A DNA stretch of 64,000 bases from MWBF01 sp040772005 (GTDB lineage Bacteria > Chloroflexota > Anaerolineae > CG2-30-64-16), in contig JAXGYZ010000003.1 of assembly GCA_040772005.1 (NCBI GenBank), positions 496,001-560,000 on the forward strand, given 5' to 3'. The position numbers were made by a program, and so were the translations under genes. The notes beneath the pieces were generated by a model, which worked only from the letters and a program-made list of their open reading frames with translations, did not search any database and was not told the DNA's origin. Below, one piece after another: positions 1 to 11,380 of the stretch; positions within the stretch are counted from its first letter, which is position 1, and the number at the start of each line of letters is the position of its first letter.

Positions 1-261
1 GAAGGGCTGGAAGCGCGCGACATGTCCATGCTGGTGCCGCCCGAATATCGCCTGGCGAGCCTGACGACGGTGCGCGTGCCTGCGGGCGTGGATGAGGCCG
101 CGGTGCGCGGCCGGCTGCTGGCCGAATACAACGTGGACGTTGCCGGCGCGCTCGGTACGTTGAAGGGCCGGTACTGGCGGGTCGGTCTCATGGGGCAGTC
201 CTGCCGCCCGGAAAACGTCGTCACCCTGCTGGGTGCGCTCGACCGCGTGTTGGCGGGTTAG
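1..261 (+). CDS. Class V aminotransferase, C-terminal end (partial)
   Basis: The reading frame is open from the first base of the window, so the N-terminal part lies outside; 86 codons are visible. The tail contains WRVGLMGQSCRPENV followed by a leucine-rich helix (LLGALDRVL). This closely resembles the end of the PLP-dependent alanine-glyoxylate / serine-glyoxylate aminotransferase family, where the similar WRIGLMG..S.PENV segment closes the small domain. The PLP lysine and active-site residues are outside the window, so the exact substrate cannot be judged. The stop is 20 bp before the next gene on the same strand, so the two may be cotranscribed. Confidence 0.75.
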   Translation, partial: EGLEARDMSMLVPPEYRLASLTTVRVPAGVDEAAVRGRLLAEYNVDVAGALGTLKGRYWRVGLMGQSCRPENVVTLLGALDRVLAG

Positions 262-281
262 GGCGGCGGAAAGGCGGCTGT

Positions 282-1733
282 TTGATTCGGATTGTCTATA
301 CGGCAGCGCTGGTGTGGTTGAGCCTCTATGCGCTCCAATCACTGGCACTGACGTTGTTGTACCTCCGGCATCGCCGGACGGTTGCGTCGCGGGCGGATAT
401 CGCCGACGGAGACTGGCCGCACGTCGCGGTGCAACTGCCGGTCTACAATGAGCGGCACGTCGTCGAGCGGCTGATTGACGCAGCGGCTACGCTGGATTAC
501 CCGGCGGACCGGCTCACCATTCAGGTGCTTGACGACTCCACCGACGACACGACCGCACTTGCGGAGGCGCGGGCGGCCTATCACCGGCAGGCCGGCATCG
601 ATGTGCAGGTGCTGCACCGGGCCGACCGGCAGGGCTTCAAGGCCGGCGCGCTGGCCTGGGGGTTGACGCAGACCGATGCGGAAGTTGTCGCAGTCTTCGA
701 TGCGGATTTCCGGCCCCAGCCCGACTTCCTGCGGCGGACCGTGCCGGTCTTGCAGGCGCAGCCTGATGCGGGCATGGTGCAGACCCGCTGGACCCATCTG
801 AACGAGGAATACTCTCCCCTGACCCGCGTCCAGTCGCTCGCGCTGGACGGGCATTTCGTCATCGAGCAGACCGCGCGCAGCCGCGCCGGATTGCTCATCA
901 ACTTTAACGGTTCGGGTGGGCTGTGGCGGCGGGCCTGCATCGAGGATGCGGGCGGCTGGCAGGCCGACACCATGACCGAGGATATGGACCTGAGCTACCG
1001 CGCCCAGCTCGCGGGGTGGCGCTGCCTGTATCTGCCGGATGTGGAAGCCCCCGCGGAGTTGCCCGCGCAGATGGAGGCGTTCAAGCGCCAGCAGGTGCGC
1101 TGGGCGAAGGGCTCCATCCAGTGCCTCCGCAAGCTGAGCTGGCCGATTCTGCGCAGCAAACTGCCGCTGCGCCAGAAGCTCATGGCTCTGGTGCATGTCA
1201 GCGGGTACTTCACGCAGCCCCTGGTCGTCATCCTGCTGCTGACGTCCCTGCCGCTGCTGCTGCGGCCGCAGCCTGAGTCGGGCGTCTGGCTGCTGTTCGG
1301 GCTGGCGGGGTTGGGGCCGCCGCTGCTCTTTGCCATCAGCCAGGCGGCGCTGCACCCGCGCTGGCCGCAGCGGCTGCTGTACCTGCCCATTTTCCTGGTT
1401 GTCGCGGCGGGCATCACCTTCAGCACGTCGCGTGCTGTGTACGAAGGGCTGACGCGGTGGGGCGGCACGTTTCGGCGGACGCCGAAGTTCCGGCTGGAAG
1501 GCCGCGAGGGCCGCTGGGCCGACAGCGTCTACCGCCTGCGGCCGGATTGGACGATCCTGGGCGAGTTCGGGCTGATGGCCTATGCGCTGGCAGGGCTGGT
1601 GCTGGCATGGCAGCACGGGCAGTACGGCAGCATGCCGTTCCTCGTCCTTTGTGCGCTCGGCTATGGCATCGTCGCCTGGACGGGCCTCTGGCAGTCGCGG
1701 CCGGCGCTCCGCCGGGTCTCCGGTACATCCTGA
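282..1733 (+). CDS. Membrane family 2 glycosyltransferase (cellulose synthase/CslA-like)
   Basis: 483 aa, TTG start preceded by GGAAAGG. An N-terminal membrane helix (about residues 3-28) is followed by a cytoplasmic GT-A domain carrying all processive GT2 signatures: DDS at 84-86, DAD at 140-142, TED at 232-234 and QxxRW at 270-274. Three or four hydrophobic segments follow between about 310 and 470. The architecture matches cellulose synthase-like and glucomannan synthase-like proteins that polymerise and export a beta-glycan from NDP-sugars. No c-di-GMP PilZ domain is present. The polysaccharide made cannot be read from the sequence. The next gene encodes an unrelated VKOR-like protein. 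Confidence 0.85.
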   Translation: MIRIVYTAALVWLSLYALQSLALTLLYLRHRRTVASRADIADGDWPHVAVQLPVYNERHVVERLIDAAATLDYPADRLTIQVLDDSTDDTTALAEARAAYHRQAGIDVQVLHRADRQGFKAGALAWGLTQTDAEVVAVFDADFRPQPDFLRRTVPVLQAQPDAGMVQTRWTHLNEEYSPLTRVQSLALDGHFVIEQTARSRAGLLINFNGSGGLWRRACIEDAGGWQADTMTEDMDLSYRAQLAGWRCLYLPDVEAPAELPAQMEAFKRQQVRWAKGSIQCLRKLSWPILRSKLPLRQKLMALVHVSGYFTQPLVVILLLTSLPLLLRPQPESGVWLLFGLAGLGPPLLFAISQAALHPRWPQRLLYLPIFLVVAAGITFSTSRAVYEGLTRWGGTFRRTPKFRLEGREGRWADSVYRLRPDWTILGEFGLMAYALAGLVLAWQHGQYGSMPFLVLCALGYGIVAWTGLWQSRPALRRVSGTS

Positions 1734-1747
1734 ACGAGGAAACAAGA

Positions 1748-2425
1748 ATGCTAGTCAGAGCTGCTAAGGTCCTCTCTCTCAGCCTGGTCATCTTCAGCGT
1801 ATTGTCGAATCTCGTCTCCCGGCCGGCCCTGACCGAGTCCGCGCCTGGCCCGCAGCCGCTGGCCGCAGGCGCGGACGGTTTCGCACTGGCCTGGGTGGTG
1901 ATGGCAATTCTCGGCGCGGCCCTGCTGTATGCGCTGATCGGGGCCGTTCTCCTGGCACTGGGCCGGGAGGTTCCCGCGGTGCCGGGCGGCGCTTCGGTCG
2001 TAATGCCGGTCATGTCGTTGTTGGGCCTGGGCGTCGCGCTTTACCTGACCTATGTCGAGACGCAGGACGTGGCCGCAGTGTGCGGTCCGGTCGGTGACTG
2101 CAACGCGGTGCAGGCCAGCCCGTTCGCCACCCTGTTCGGCGTGCTGCCGGTCGGATTGCTCGGTGCGCTGGGCTACATCGGCATCCTGGCGGCCTGGGCC
2201 GCAGGCAGGTTCGGGCCGCCTGCGCTCGCCCGGCTGGCCGGGCCCGCGCTCCTGGGCATGGCGCTCTTCGGCGTCATCTTCAGCATCTACCTGACTTACC
2301 TGGAGCTGTTCATCATCAAGGCCGTCTGCCTGTGGTGCCTGTCGTCTGCGGTGCTGATTTCACTGGTGCTCGTGCTGGCGGTCGGGCCGGCGGCTGCTGC
2401 GCTGGCAGGCGCCGACGAGGACTGA
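1748..2425 (+). CDS. Vitamin K epoxide reductase (VKOR) family disulfide oxidoreductase
   Basis: 225 aa. Start chosen at the ATG preceded by GAGGAAACA; an open frame extends further upstream but overlaps the glycosyltransferase. Five hydrophobic segments are visible. Loop cysteines C112 and C118 lie in VCGPVGDCNAVQASPF, and the quinone-side redox pair C194-x-x-C197 (CLWC) lies in a late helix, as in bacterial VKOR homologs. These proteins reoxidise a periplasmic thioredoxin-like partner and pass electrons to quinone. No thioredoxin domain is fused here and none is adjacent, so the partner must be elsewhere. The N-terminal 30 residues form a signal-anchor-like helix. Confidence 0.88.
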   Translation: MLVRAAKVLSLSLVIFSVLSNLVSRPALTESAPGPQPLAAGADGFALAWVVMAILGAALLYALIGAVLLALGREVPAVPGGASVVMPVMSLLGLGVALYLTYVETQDVAAVCGPVGDCNAVQASPFATLFGVLPVGLLGALGYIGILAAWAAGRFGPPALARLAGPALLGMALFGVIFSIYLTYLELFIIKAVCLWCLSSAVLISLVLVLAVGPAAAALAGADED

Positions 2426-2459
2426 ACGGGTTCTACATTTGGTGCGCTGCCCCAGGACT

Positions 2460-2487
2460 TTGACAGGTCTGCGAAACGCAGTACAAT
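2460..2487 (+). promoter_or_regulatory. Sigma70-type promoter for the ferritin gene
   Basis: TTGACA at 2460-2465, 16 bp spacer, TACAAT at 2482-2487, about 45 bp upstream of the ferritin start. Both hexamers are at or one base from consensus. No clear Fur box was recognised. Confidence 0.7.
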
Positions 2488-2531
2488 GACGTGCATTGAG
2501 TCAATATACAATCCCATTCAAGGAGTCTATG

Positions 2532-3026
2532 ATGCTGAGCAACACCCTTCTTACCGCTCTCAACGATCAGATCAAGCACGAGCTATACTCGGCTTACTTC
2601 TATCTCTCCATGTCTGCTTACTGCGATGCAAACAACATGCGGGGTTCCGCCTCCTGGCTGGCGATGCAGGCGAAAGAAGAGCAGGAACACGCGCTCAAGT
2701 TCTTCGGGTACATCCAGGACCGCGGCGCCGCGGTGACACTGCAGGCGATCGACCAGCCGCCGACGACCTTCGGCTCGCTGCTGGACATCTTCGAGCAGGT
2801 GCAGCAGCACGAGGCGCTCGTCACCGGCCTGATTACCCGGCTGTATGAGCTGGCACTGCAGGAGAAGGATTACCCGACCCAGATCATGCTGCAGTGGTTC
2901 ATCGACGAACAGGTCGAGGAAGAGAAGCATGCGGCGGAAATCGTGGACATGCTGCGCATGGTTGGCACGCAGGGCCACGCCCTCTTCATGGCCGACGCGC
3001 AACTGGGACGCCGCGGTAAGGGCTGA
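2532..3026 (+). CDS. ftnA: Ferritin (non-heme, FtnA type)
   Basis: 164 aa, four-helix ferritin that oxidises Fe(II) and stores it as ferric mineral in a 24-mer cage. Ferroxidase-centre residues fall at the positions known from E. coli FtnA: E17, E50, H53, E94, Q127 and E130. There is no bacterioferritin heme-ligand methionine. Two ATGs are adjacent (2529 and 2532); the second has the better distance (6 nt) from AAGGAG at 2520-2525. It has its own promoter and a downstream hairpin, so it is probably a single-gene transcript. Confidence 0.93.
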   Translation: MLSNTLLTALNDQIKHELYSAYFYLSMSAYCDANNMRGSASWLAMQAKEEQEHALKFFGYIQDRGAAVTLQAIDQPPTTFGSLLDIFEQVQQHEALVTGLITRLYELALQEKDYPTQIMLQWFIDEQVEEEKHAAEIVDMLRMVGTQGHALFMADAQLGRRGKG

Positions 3027-3052
3027 GCCGGCGGACGATCTTTGAGCTATGT

Positions 3053-3089
3053 GCGAGGCGGGCGCGCTCTGATGAGCCGCCCGCCTCGC
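3053..3089 (+). terminator. Strong hairpin after ferritin gene
   Basis: Perfect 12-bp GC-rich stem, GCGAGGCGGGCG (3053-3064) with its complement at 3078-3089, and a 13-nt loop that can pair further (GCTC/GAGC). It lies 27 bp after the ferritin stop. There is no long T run, so termination is inferred. Confidence 0.55.
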
Positions 3090-3092
3090 TGC

Positions 3093-3121
3093 TTGTCTGC
3101 GGTCTGCGGCTGGGCTAAAAT
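3093..3121 (+). promoter_or_regulatory. Putative promoter for alpha/beta hydrolase
   Basis: TTGTCT at 3093-3098, 17 bp, TAAAAT at 3116-3121, about 40 bp upstream of the start at 3162. The -35 hexamer is weak. Confidence 0.45.
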
Positions 3122-3161
3122 GAGCACGGCAGCATGACTTTTCTGATGAGGTATTGAAACG

Positions 3162-4028
3162 ATGAGGCAGGAGCAGGAAGCCGGGCAGCTTGTGCCCGTG
3201 CGGGATACGCAATTGTATGTCGTCGAGCGCGGGCAGGGGAGCCCGGTCATCGTGTTGCACGGCGGGCCGGGCCTCGACCACCAGATGTTCGGCCATTATC
3301 TCGATCCGCTGGCCGGTCGCTGGCGGCTGTTGTTCGTGGATCAGCGCGGGCAGGGCCGCTCCGGCCCGGCGCCGGCAGAGACTTGGACGCTCGAGGAGAT
3401 GGCCCGCGACGTGAGCGGGTTGGCCGATGCGCTCGGCCTGGCCCGCTATGCGGTGCTCGGTCACTCCTATGGCGCGTTCGTCGCGCTGCAGCACGCGGTG
3501 GACGATCCTGGCGCTGCGGCCGCGACCATCGTCTCTGCCGGCATCCCTTCGTCCAGCTATCTCTCGCATGTCGAAACGAGTCTCGCCGCCTTCGATGAGC
3601 TGGAGCTGCGCGAGCGGCTTGTTATCTCCTGGGCGCGCGAGCGGGTGGTGCGGGATGCGCAGGATGCGGTCGACCTGCTGCACGACCAGTGGCCGTTCCA
3701 CTTTGCCGATCCGTATGACTCGCGCATTGCTGAATACGAGGCCGCAACCGGCGGCATGGTGTACTCGGCGGAGGTGCTGCGCCATTTCGCCAACGCAGAG
3801 TACGGCGGCATCGAGGTCGCGGACCGGCTGGCCCAGGTCACACAGCCCGTGTTGGTCCTGGCCGGACGGCATGATCGCTCCTGCTCGGTGGCCGCTGCAC
3901 AGGCAATTGCCCGCGGCGTGCCCGACGGCCGGCTGGTGGTTTTTGAGCAGAGCGGGCACATGATGTTTGTTGAGGAGAACGCGGCCTATGTCGCGACGGT
4001 CGCGGCCTTCCTGGAAGATGTGCTCTGA
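3162..4028 (+). CDS. Alpha/beta hydrolase, proline iminopeptidase-like
   Basis: 288 aa alpha/beta-hydrolase fold. The oxyanion-hole motif HGGPG (33-37) is typical of the proline iminopeptidase (S33) and related epoxide hydrolase families. The nucleophile elbow GHSYGA places Ser102, and the likely acid and base are Asp238 (AGRHD) and His266 (SGHMMF), giving a complete triad. A cap domain of about 90 residues lies between about 135 and 225. Cytoplasmic, no signal peptide. Peptidase versus ester/lactone hydrolase cannot be decided from motifs alone. Confidence 0.82.
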   Translation: MRQEQEAGQLVPVRDTQLYVVERGQGSPVIVLHGGPGLDHQMFGHYLDPLAGRWRLLFVDQRGQGRSGPAPAETWTLEEMARDVSGLADALGLARYAVLGHSYGAFVALQHAVDDPGAAAATIVSAGIPSSSYLSHVETSLAAFDELELRERLVISWARERVVRDAQDAVDLLHDQWPFHFADPYDSRIAEYEAATGGMVYSAEVLRHFANAEYGGIEVADRLAQVTQPVLVLAGRHDRSCSVAAAQAIARGVPDGRLVVFEQSGHMMFVEENAAYVATVAAFLEDVL

Positions 4029-4095
4029 GTCCAGTCACTGAAACTGTTCTGCAGGTCGGTGGTGGCCGGTGCCGCTCAACGCCGGAGCCAGACGA

Positions 4096-4161
4096 GCTCA
4101 CGCAAAGCCGCTAAGACCGCAAAGATTTACATAATTCTGGACTTTGCGTCTTAGCGTGAGC
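4096..4161. repeat. Imperfect inverted repeat, CGCAAAGACGCTAAG family
   Basis: GCTCACGC...CTAAGACCGCAAAG on the left pairs imperfectly with CTTTGCGTCTTAGCGTGAGC on the right. Related sequences occur at 45157-45225 and 46495-46561, also between genes. It sits just upstream of the CNNM gene. Confidence 0.6.
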
Positions 4162-4194
4162 CTCAGCCAGGGGCGTCATGGGGAAGGGTGTGTG

Positions 4195-5520
4195 ATGGGA
4201 AACGTGGGTATCGAGATGCTGATCATCCTGTTGCTGGTCGTGCTGAACGGCATCTTCTCCATGTCCGAGATCTCGGTGGTCTCCGCGCGCAAGGCGCGCT
4301 TGCAGCAGCGGGCCGATATGGGCGACCCGCGCGCGCGGTCTGCCCTTGAGCTGGCGCGCGACCCGGACGAATTCCTGTCCACCGTCCAGATTGGCATTAC
4401 CCTGATCGGCATCCTCGCAGGCGCATTCGGCGGCGCGCGCATCGCAGACCCCCTGGCGGATTTGCTGGCCGTGCGCTTCCCTGCAACGGCGACCTACAGC
4501 CAGACCCTTGCCATGGCACTTGTCGTGAGCGCAATCACCTATCTGTCTCTCGTCATCGGCGAGCTGCTGCCCAAGCGTCTCGGCCTGAACAATCCGGAAG
4601 GCATCGCCTCCATCGTCGCAGGCCCGATGAGCGGCCTGTCCCGCATTGTCGCACCGCTGGTGTGGCTGCTGACCGTCTCCACCGACCTGCTGATCCGGCT
4701 GCTCCGGGTGCCGGCGGCCTCCGAACCCGCAGTGACGGAAGAGGAAATCAAGGTGATGCTGGAGCAGGGCGCGGAGCTGGGGGTGCTTTCGGCTGCGGAG
4801 AGTGAGGTTGCGCAGCGGGTCTTCCGTCTGGGCGAGCGTCGCGCAGGCACACTGATGACCCCCCGGCCTGAAATCGTCTGGCTCGACATCGAGGATTCGT
4901 GGGATGAGATGTGCGAGCAGATTGTGGAGAGCGGCCATGCGCGCTTTCCGGTGTCGCGCGGCAGCCTGGACAATGTCATCGGAATCGTCGAAGCCAAGAC
5001 CTTGTTGGGCTGCCGGTTGACCACAGGCGAAGTGGACATAACCTCGGCCATGCGCGCGCCGCAGTTCGTGCCTGAGACCTTCCCCGCAGTTCAGCTCCTG
5101 GACCTGTTCCACAACTCGCGGCTGCACCTGGCCCTGGTAGTTGATGAATTCGGCAGCATCCAGGGCCTTGTCACGGTACACGACTTGCTGGAGGCTGTTG
5201 CAGGAGACATCACCGCGGCGGGTGAGCACGCGGAAGGGGCGCTGGCCGTGCGGCGGCCCGATGGCTCATGGCTGCTGGACGGCACGCTGCCCGCAGGCGA
5301 CTTTGCTGAGCTGTTTCGGGTCAGTGACCTGCCCGGTGCACAGGAAGGCACCTACGAGACGCTTGGCGGTTTTGTGATGATGAACCTGGGGCGCATCCCG
5401 CAACTCACCGATAAGTTCGAGTGGCAGGGGTATCACTTTGAGGTCGTAGACATGGATGGGCACCGCGTGGACAAGGTGCTGGTTATGCCGCCCTCCGCTG
5501 CCGCGGAGACAGGCGACTAA
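4195..5520 (+). CDS. CNNM/CorC-family membrane protein with CBS pair (hemolysin-like)
   Basis: 441 aa. Start taken at ATG 4195 with GGGGAAGGG upstream; the open frame reaches back to a TTG inside a repeat. An N-terminal DUF21/CNNM membrane domain (about 1-170, four hydrophobic segments, with SEISVVSARKARLQQ after the first) is followed by a CBS-domain pair (about 195-325, containing TLMTPRPEIVWLD and LALVVDEFGSIQG) and a C-terminal CorC_HlyC transporter-associated domain (about 345-430). Family members are implicated in Mg2+/Co2+ efflux and Mg homeostasis; the hemolysin name is historical. The downstream 20-bp perfect hairpin may end the transcript. Confidence 0.87.
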   Translation: MGNVGIEMLIILLLVVLNGIFSMSEISVVSARKARLQQRADMGDPRARSALELARDPDEFLSTVQIGITLIGILAGAFGGARIADPLADLLAVRFPATATYSQTLAMALVVSAITYLSLVIGELLPKRLGLNNPEGIASIVAGPMSGLSRIVAPLVWLLTVSTDLLIRLLRVPAASEPAVTEEEIKVMLEQGAELGVLSAAESEVAQRVFRLGERRAGTLMTPRPEIVWLDIEDSWDEMCEQIVESGHARFPVSRGSLDNVIGIVEAKTLLGCRLTTGEVDITSAMRAPQFVPETFPAVQLLDLFHNSRLHLALVVDEFGSIQGLVTVHDLLEAVAGDITAAGEHAEGALAVRRPDGSWLLDGTLPAGDFAELFRVSDLPGAQEGTYETLGGFVMMNLGRIPQLTDKFEWQGYHFEVVDMDGHRVDKVLVMPPSAAAETGD

Positions 5521-5552
5521 GAACGCCTAACAAAACCGTGGCTTCTCTGTTG

Positions 5553-5604
5553 GTAGTAGGCGCTTTAGCGCCACAGCGTACACGGGCGCTAAAGCGCCTA
5601 CTAC
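5553..5604. repeat. Perfect 20-bp inverted repeat (hairpin)
   Basis: GTAGTAGGCGCTTTAGCGCC at 5553-5572 is exactly complementary to 5585-5604, with a 12-nt loop. It lies between two genes on the same strand. The arms contain their own palindrome (GGCGCTTTAGCGCC), so it can also form a cruciform. It may act as terminator or be a REP-like repeat. Confidence 0.7.
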
Positions 5605-5657
5605 GAACCGAATTATATGGCTGCAAGTTCTGTTATGTGCTCTAAGGAGGCCGGCCC

Positions 5658-7163
5658 ATGAAGCGACTGGTCATCATCGGCGCGGGATTGGCCGGGCTGG
5701 CCGCGGGCGTCTATGCGCAGAGGAACGGCTACCAGACGCACATCTTCGAGCACGCGTCGCAGCCGGGCGGCGTTGCCGTCAGTTGGCGCCGCGGCGAGTA
5801 TACCATCGATGGCGGCATCCACTTCCTCATGGGCCACCGGCCCGGCCAGTCCCTGTATGGACTCTATCAACAACTTGGCACCGCGGGGCCCGACGCCTGC
5901 GTGGATCTGACGGATTACGGCGACTTCGTGGATGAGCCGTCGGGCCGTCGCCTGGCGGTCACGGCTGACCTGGCACGCTTCGCAGATGATTGGCGCGTGA
6001 TCTCTCCTGACGATGGCCCCTTCGCGGAGCGCATCGTGCGGGGTGCGGACGCCTTCCGCGGCGCGGGCGCGTTCGACATCGGCATGGGGGAGCCGCCGGA
6101 GCTGGCCGGACCGCTGGCCTCGGCGCGCATGTTGTGGGAGATGCGTCGGGTGCTGCCTTATTTCACGGGGGAGCCGGCGCGGCCGATGGGTGCTCTTGCG
6201 CCGCAGATCAAGGACCCCTTTCTGCGTGCGGTCTACTGCAACCTGTTCCTGCCCGAAGTTCCCGCCTGGTTTCTGTACATGCTCCTCGCGCTGGTCGCAG
6301 ACGGGCAGTTGGGGCTGCTCAAGCGCGGCTCCACCGGCTTCGTCGCACCCATCGCGGAGCGGTTCCGCCAGCTTGGCGGCGAATTGACCTGCGGTGCGAC
6401 GGTCGAGCAGATCCTCGTCGAGGAGGATGCCGCGGCCGGGGTCAGGCTGGCCGGCGGTCGGGTCGAACGGGCCGATGCAGTCATCTCCGCGGCAGACGGT
6501 TACAGCACCATCTTCGAGATGCTGGGCGGGCGTTATGCGGACGAAGCGATCCGGACCCGCTATCGCGATTGGCCGCTCATCCGGCCGATGGTCATGCTGA
6601 GCTACGGCGTCAGGCGGAGCTTCGCGGGCGAGCCGCATCTCCGCGTCTTCCAACTGGCGGAGCCGCTGGCCGTCGGTCCGCAGGCTGTCCCGCAGGCCGT
6701 CTCGGCCCTGATGCTGCGCATCTTCAACTATAGCGACCACTTCGCGCCGCCGGGCAAGACGGTCATCCAGGCGACTTTCGATGCCGAGTGGGATTACTGG
6801 CGTAGCCTGCGGGACGATCCTCCTGCTTACGAGGCCGCGAAGACGCGGCTCGCCGGTCAGGTGCTGGCCCGGCTGGAGCGCCACTATCCTGGCCTAGCGG
6901 CTCAGGTGGAGGTTACCGACGTCGCCACGCCCTATACGACGTGGCGCTACACGCGCAATCGGGAGGGCGCATACGAGGGCTGGCTGCCGTCTCCGCGCCT
7001 CCTGATGACGACGCTGCCGCGCACGCTGCCGGGCCTGCGGCGTTTCGCAATGGCAGGCCAGTGGGTCATGCCTGGCGGCGGCGTGCCCACATGCCTGCTC
7101 TCAGGCCGCGATGCCGTCCGCATCCTGTGTCGCCAGGCCGGTGTCACCTTCCGGCCCGACTGA
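5658..7163 (+). CDS. FAD-dependent phytoene desaturase/retinol saturase-like oxidoreductase
   Basis: 501 aa, with AAGGAGG 9 nt before ATG. The N-terminal dinucleotide-binding motif is IGAGLAGLAAGVYAQRNGY with the acidic end of the second strand in IFEHASQPGG, then DGGIHFLMG. The C-terminal GQWVMPGGGVPTCLLSGRDA is the closing FAD-contact segment of the CrtI-type amine-oxidase superfamily. Such enzymes desaturate, isomerise or saturate polyenes. No carotenoid genes are adjacent, so the substrate is open. No signal peptide. Confidence 0.82.
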   Translation: MKRLVIIGAGLAGLAAGVYAQRNGYQTHIFEHASQPGGVAVSWRRGEYTIDGGIHFLMGHRPGQSLYGLYQQLGTAGPDACVDLTDYGDFVDEPSGRRLAVTADLARFADDWRVISPDDGPFAERIVRGADAFRGAGAFDIGMGEPPELAGPLASARMLWEMRRVLPYFTGEPARPMGALAPQIKDPFLRAVYCNLFLPEVPAWFLYMLLALVADGQLGLLKRGSTGFVAPIAERFRQLGGELTCGATVEQILVEEDAAAGVRLAGGRVERADAVISAADGYSTIFEMLGGRYADEAIRTRYRDWPLIRPMVMLSYGVRRSFAGEPHLRVFQLAEPLAVGPQAVPQAVSALMLRIFNYSDHFAPPGKTVIQATFDAEWDYWRSLRDDPPAYEAAKTRLAGQVLARLERHYPGLAAQVEVTDVATPYTTWRYTRNREGAYEGWLPSPRLLMTTLPRTLPGLRRFAMAGQWVMPGGGVPTCLLSGRDAVRILCRQAGVTFRPD

Positions 7164-7197
7164 GCATCTGACCTAGATGGAACAACTCGATATCTGA

Positions 7198-7227
7198 TTG
7201 ACAGGCGTTCGAGGCGTCGGCTATAAT
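7198..7227 (+). promoter_or_regulatory. Consensus promoter for acnA-icd
   Basis: TTGACA at 7198-7203, 18 bp, TATAAT at 7222-7227. Both hexamers are perfect. The aconitase start is 41 bp downstream. Confidence 0.85.
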
Positions 7228-7268
7228 CCTGTGACTTGAAGCACTGAGAATTCTGCGAGGGGGTGTCC

Positions 7269-9947
<2,679 letters not shown>

Positions 9948-9954
9948 GAGAATC

Positions 9955-11199
9955 ATGGCATACACGAAGATTGTCGTACCGGCGGATGGCGAGCGCATCA
10001 GCGTGCGCGAGGGCAAGTTGAGCGTGCCCCACAACCCGATCCTGCTCTGGATCGAGGGCGACGGTATCGGGCCGGATATCCTGCGCGCGTCCAAGCGTAT
10101 CTGGGACGCGGCGGTGCAGCGGGCCTACGGCGGGCAGCGCCGCATCGCGTGGATGGAAATCTACGCGGGCGAGAAGGCGGCGAACCTGTTCGGCGGCGAC
10201 TACTTCCCCGCCGAGAGCCTGGACGCCATCCGTGAGTTCCTGGTAGGCATCAAGGGCCCGCTGACGACACCGGTCGGCGGCGGCTTCCGCAGCCTGAATG
10301 TCGCGCTGCGCAAGGACCTCGACCTGTATGCGTGCATCCGGCCGGTCAAGTGGTATCCCGGTGTGCCCAGCCCGCTGCGCCATCCGGAGCTCGTCGATGT
10401 CGTCATCTTCCGTGAGAACACCGAGGACGTCTACGCAGGCGTCGAGTACAAGGCCGGCTCGCCCGAGGCGCAGAAGGTCGAGCGGTTCCTCAAGGAGGAG
10501 ATGGGCGCGAAGTTCTGGCCCAACTCCGGCATCGGCATCAAGCCGATCAGCGAGTTCGGCTCCAAGCGGCTTATCCGCAAGGCGCTGGAGCACGCGGTCG
10601 CCAAAGGCCGCAAGAGCGTGACCTTCGTCCACAAGGGCAACATCCAGAAGTTCACCGAAGGCGCGTTCATGCAGTGGGGCTACGAGCTGGCCAAGCAGGA
10701 GTTCGGTGATGTGACCATCACCGAGCAGCAGCTCTGGGATGAATTCGGCGGCAAGGCGCCTGAGGGCAAGGTGGTGGTTAAGGACCGCATCGCGGACATC
10801 ATGTTCCAGCAGATGCTCCTGCGGCCCGCGGAGTACGATGTCATCGCGACACCCAACCTGAACGGCGACTACCTGAGCGACGCAGTTGCGGCGGAGGTCG
10901 GCGGGGTCGGCATCGCGCCCGGCGGCAACGTGGGCGACTACCTGGCCGTCTTCGAGGCCACACATGGCACCGCGCCCAAGTACGCGGACCAGGACAAGGT
11001 GAATCCCGGCAGCGTGCTGCTCTCCGGCGTGATGATGCTGGACTACATCGGCTGGACCGAGGCCGCGGACGCCGTGACCCGCGCGTACACGCAGACCGTC
11101 GCGGACAAGATCGTTACCTACGACTTCGCCCGCCAGATGGACGGCGCCCGCGAGGTCAAGACGTCGGAGTTCGCGACCGCAGTGATCGAGCGACTGTAG
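9955..11199 (+). CDS. icd: Isocitrate dehydrogenase (NADP+), E. coli-type
   Basis: 414 aa, close to the 416 aa of E. coli Icd. It oxidatively decarboxylates isocitrate to 2-oxoglutarate. Visible signatures are the substrate loop with PLTTPVGGGFRSLNVALRKD, the metal/substrate motif NLNGDYLSDAVAAEVGG, and the NADP-pocket region ATHGTAPKYADQDKVNPGS. The phosphorylatable Ser of the E. coli enzyme corresponds to the S in GGFRSLN. Translated from AGGAGAATC 7 bp after acnA. A second, unrelated-subfamily isocitrate dehydrogenase lies at 34574-36010. Confidence 0.95.
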   Translation: MAYTKIVVPADGERISVREGKLSVPHNPILLWIEGDGIGPDILRASKRIWDAAVQRAYGGQRRIAWMEIYAGEKAANLFGGDYFPAESLDAIREFLVGIKGPLTTPVGGGFRSLNVALRKDLDLYACIRPVKWYPGVPSPLRHPELVDVVIFRENTEDVYAGVEYKAGSPEAQKVERFLKEEMGAKFWPNSGIGIKPISEFGSKRLIRKALEHAVAKGRKSVTFVHKGNIQKFTEGAFMQWGYELAKQEFGDVTITEQQLWDEFGGKAPEGKVVVKDRIADIMFQQMLLRPAEYDVIATPNLNGDYLSDAVAAEVGGVGIAPGGNVGDYLAVFEATHGTAPKYADQDKVNPGSVLLSGVMMLDYIGWTEAADAVTRAYTQTVADKIVTYDFARQMDGAREVKTSEFATAVIERL

Positions 11200-11216
11200 C
11201 GTGCGGTTGCAGGTTT

Positions 11217-11238
11217 GCAGGTTGGAAGGTTGAAGGTT
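11217..11238. repeat. Short heptad-like array (CAGGTTT/GAAGGTT)
   Basis: Degenerate tandem units of 7-8 nt (GCAGGTT, TGCAGGTT, GGAAGGTT, GAAGGTT) just after icd. One of several heptad arrays in the window. Confidence 0.5.
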
Positions 11239-11274
11239 ACGGGCCGCCGGTGCAGTAGAGTGCCGGCGGCCCGT
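11239..11274 (+). terminator. Rho-independent-like terminator after icd
   Basis: Perfect 12-bp stem ACGGGCCGCCGG (11239-11250) / CCGGCGGCCCGT (11263-11274), 12-nt loop, then TTGATT. It ends the acnA-icd operon. Confidence 0.75.
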
Positions 11275-11293
11275 TTGATTACTTACGGTTTAT

Positions 11294-11359
11294 GGACAGG
11301 ATTTACGGGATCAACAGGATTATGCATTCAGTTACCAGGACAATCCTGTGAATCCTGTC
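11294..11359. repeat. Inverted repeat, ACAGGATT family
   Basis: GGACAGGATTTACGGGATC...ACAGGATT on the left and CAATCCTGTGAATCCTGTC on the right form an imperfect inverted repeat. A second copy lies at 38612-38677. This type of repeat is widespread between genes in several high-GC phyla. Confidence 0.6.
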
Positions 11360-11380
11360 AGAGAGCGTTTGCAGCCTTCC

